64,000 nucleotides of DNA from Nocardia albiluteola (GTDB taxonomy: Bacteria; Actinomycetota; Actinomycetes; Mycobacteriales; Mycobacteriaceae), in assembly GCF_018860155.1 (NCBI RefSeq), contig NZ_JAHKNI010000023.1, positions 41,999 to 105,998 of the forward strand, given 5' to 3'. Positions 63,495 through 64,000 of this stretch are shown here, one piece after another. Numbering within the stretch: position 1 is the first letter of the stretch; each line of letters starts with the position of its first letter. The notes under the pieces are model-generated. The model saw only the letters and a list, made by a program, of their open reading frames with translations. It was not told the DNA's origin and made no database searches. A program made the translations under genes and the position numbers.

Positions 63495-63704
63495 GTGGGG
63501 TTTACCGACTTTTGGCCAGGTGATGTCGTCTACTTCCCGGAGGGGCCGTTCAGCGGTATCTGCGGGGTTGTACGGGAAGTCGACACCCGTAACGCCAAGC
63601 TGCGCATCGACTTCGGCGAGGGTCTTGTCCACCGCGAAGGTAACGTGCTGCGGGAACGGCGCCACAGGCTGACTGTGGAATTCGACGAGGTCGAGTTGGC
63701 CTAG
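63495..63704 (+). CDS. KOW-like small protein
   Basis: 69 residues from a GTG at 63495; a frame start at 63405 would add an unstructured front. The sequence FWPGDVVYFPEGPFSGICGV then REVDTRNAKLRIDFG has the KOW pattern of NusG and ribosomal L24-type domains. It is probably an RNA- or protein-binding domain on its own. The role is unknown. Confidence 0.6.
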   Translation: MGFTDFWPGDVVYFPEGPFSGICGVVREVDTRNAKLRIDFGEGLVHREGNVLRERRHRLTVEFDEVELA

Positions 63705-63732
63705 AAAACCTCATCTGCCGACAGCTGGATGC

Positions 63733-64000
63733 CTACCAGACCGCTTGCTCGCGAAACGATTGCCCCCGGTACTCGACCCACCACACCGGGAGCGGCGTGA
63801 ACGAGCGTCCCGCGTGGTCGGTGTCGTTCTCGCCTCCAGCCCAGTGGCCGGTGTATGCCCGGAACGTACGGAAATCGGCTACTTAATACTGGCGGTAGGG
63901 CTCGTTCCCGGCCAGGATCGGGTCCAGGTACCCGGCGAGGTCGCTCTCACATCGGCTGCCCACCAGTGGGTTTGGTGTGGCTCTCTCATGGCGTGCGTCC
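63733..64000 (-). pseudogene. stop-interrupted protein, partial at edge
   Basis: On the minus strand a frame enters from the right edge (DLAGYLDPILAGNEPYRQY), hits TAA at 63883-63885 and continues with VADFRTFRAYTGHWAGGEND and PLPVWWVEYRGQSFREQAVW to a TAG at 63733. Both sides are equally protein-like, so it is one gene broken by a stop. I do not recognise the family. Confidence 0.6.

Overview
The window is GC-rich actinobacterial DNA, most likely Nocardia or a close mycolate-producing relative. The signs are two MspA-type outer-membrane porins, a Pmt-type protein O-mannosyltransferase, a KstR-like steroid operator, many GTG/TTG starts and a high gene density. Gene order from about 0 to 25 kb follows the Mycobacterium tuberculosis block Rv2226-Rv2236c: CHAD protein, RNase H/phosphatase, zinc-ribbon protein, NIF3 protein, cobC, ptpA, SURF1, cobD. 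No rRNA, tRNA or CRISPR was found. The RNase P RNA gene (rnpB) lies on the minus strand at about 3.85-4.25 kb.

Layout: 0-11 kb is core (CHAD, ADP-ribosylglycohydrolase, a 31-codon peptide gene, SPFH protein, rnpB, hydrolase, acetyltransferase, RNase H/phosphatase, zinc-ribbon protein, OsmC, NIF3, cobC). From 11.06 to 19.84 kb an 8.8-kb island interrupts the 5' end of ptpA. It carries a sulfite oxidase-type molybdoenzyme, MoaA, MoaD, two molybdate-binding proteins, a catalase and a truncated tyrosine integrase. Between them lie decayed second copies of sulfite oxidase and moaA and a broken moeA. From 19.8 kb the core resumes (ptpA, SURF1, antiporter, cobD), followed by an ECF41-type sigma factor behind a 14-bp tandem array, alanine dehydrogenase, a gamma carbonic anhydrase-like protein, a TetR regulator, an orphan adenine methyltransferase, a glycosyltransferase-like gene and two porins.

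33-58 kb is a mixed metabolic and regulatory stretch: an NTF2-fold protein under a KstR-like operator, SanA-like protein, GlxA-type regulator with its divergent DUF6010 gene, methyltransferase, Pmt, a hydrolase under a strong palindromic promoter, Lrp regulator, acyl-CoA synthetase, SDR, Uma2, MFS pump, CysG, flavin/F420 protein, secreted hydrolase, DoxX-like protein, a phosphotransferase pair and DUF2293 protein. It ends with a cobalamin run (CobE/CbiG-like, cobB, cobO). Together with cobC, cobD and cysG, the window carries much of the late corrin pathway.

58.8-64 kb looks accessory and partly decayed: YnfA, a frameshifted merR, a cation-efflux protein, small unknown proteins, an MDR oxidoreductase, a KOW-like protein and a stop-interrupted gene at the right edge. 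The most interesting features are the ptpA island with its decayed duplicate molybdenum module, the porin with a poly-glycine insert, the palindromic promoter at 39.6 kb, the KstR-like site at 34.56 kb and the 14-bp minisatellite at 25.1 kb.
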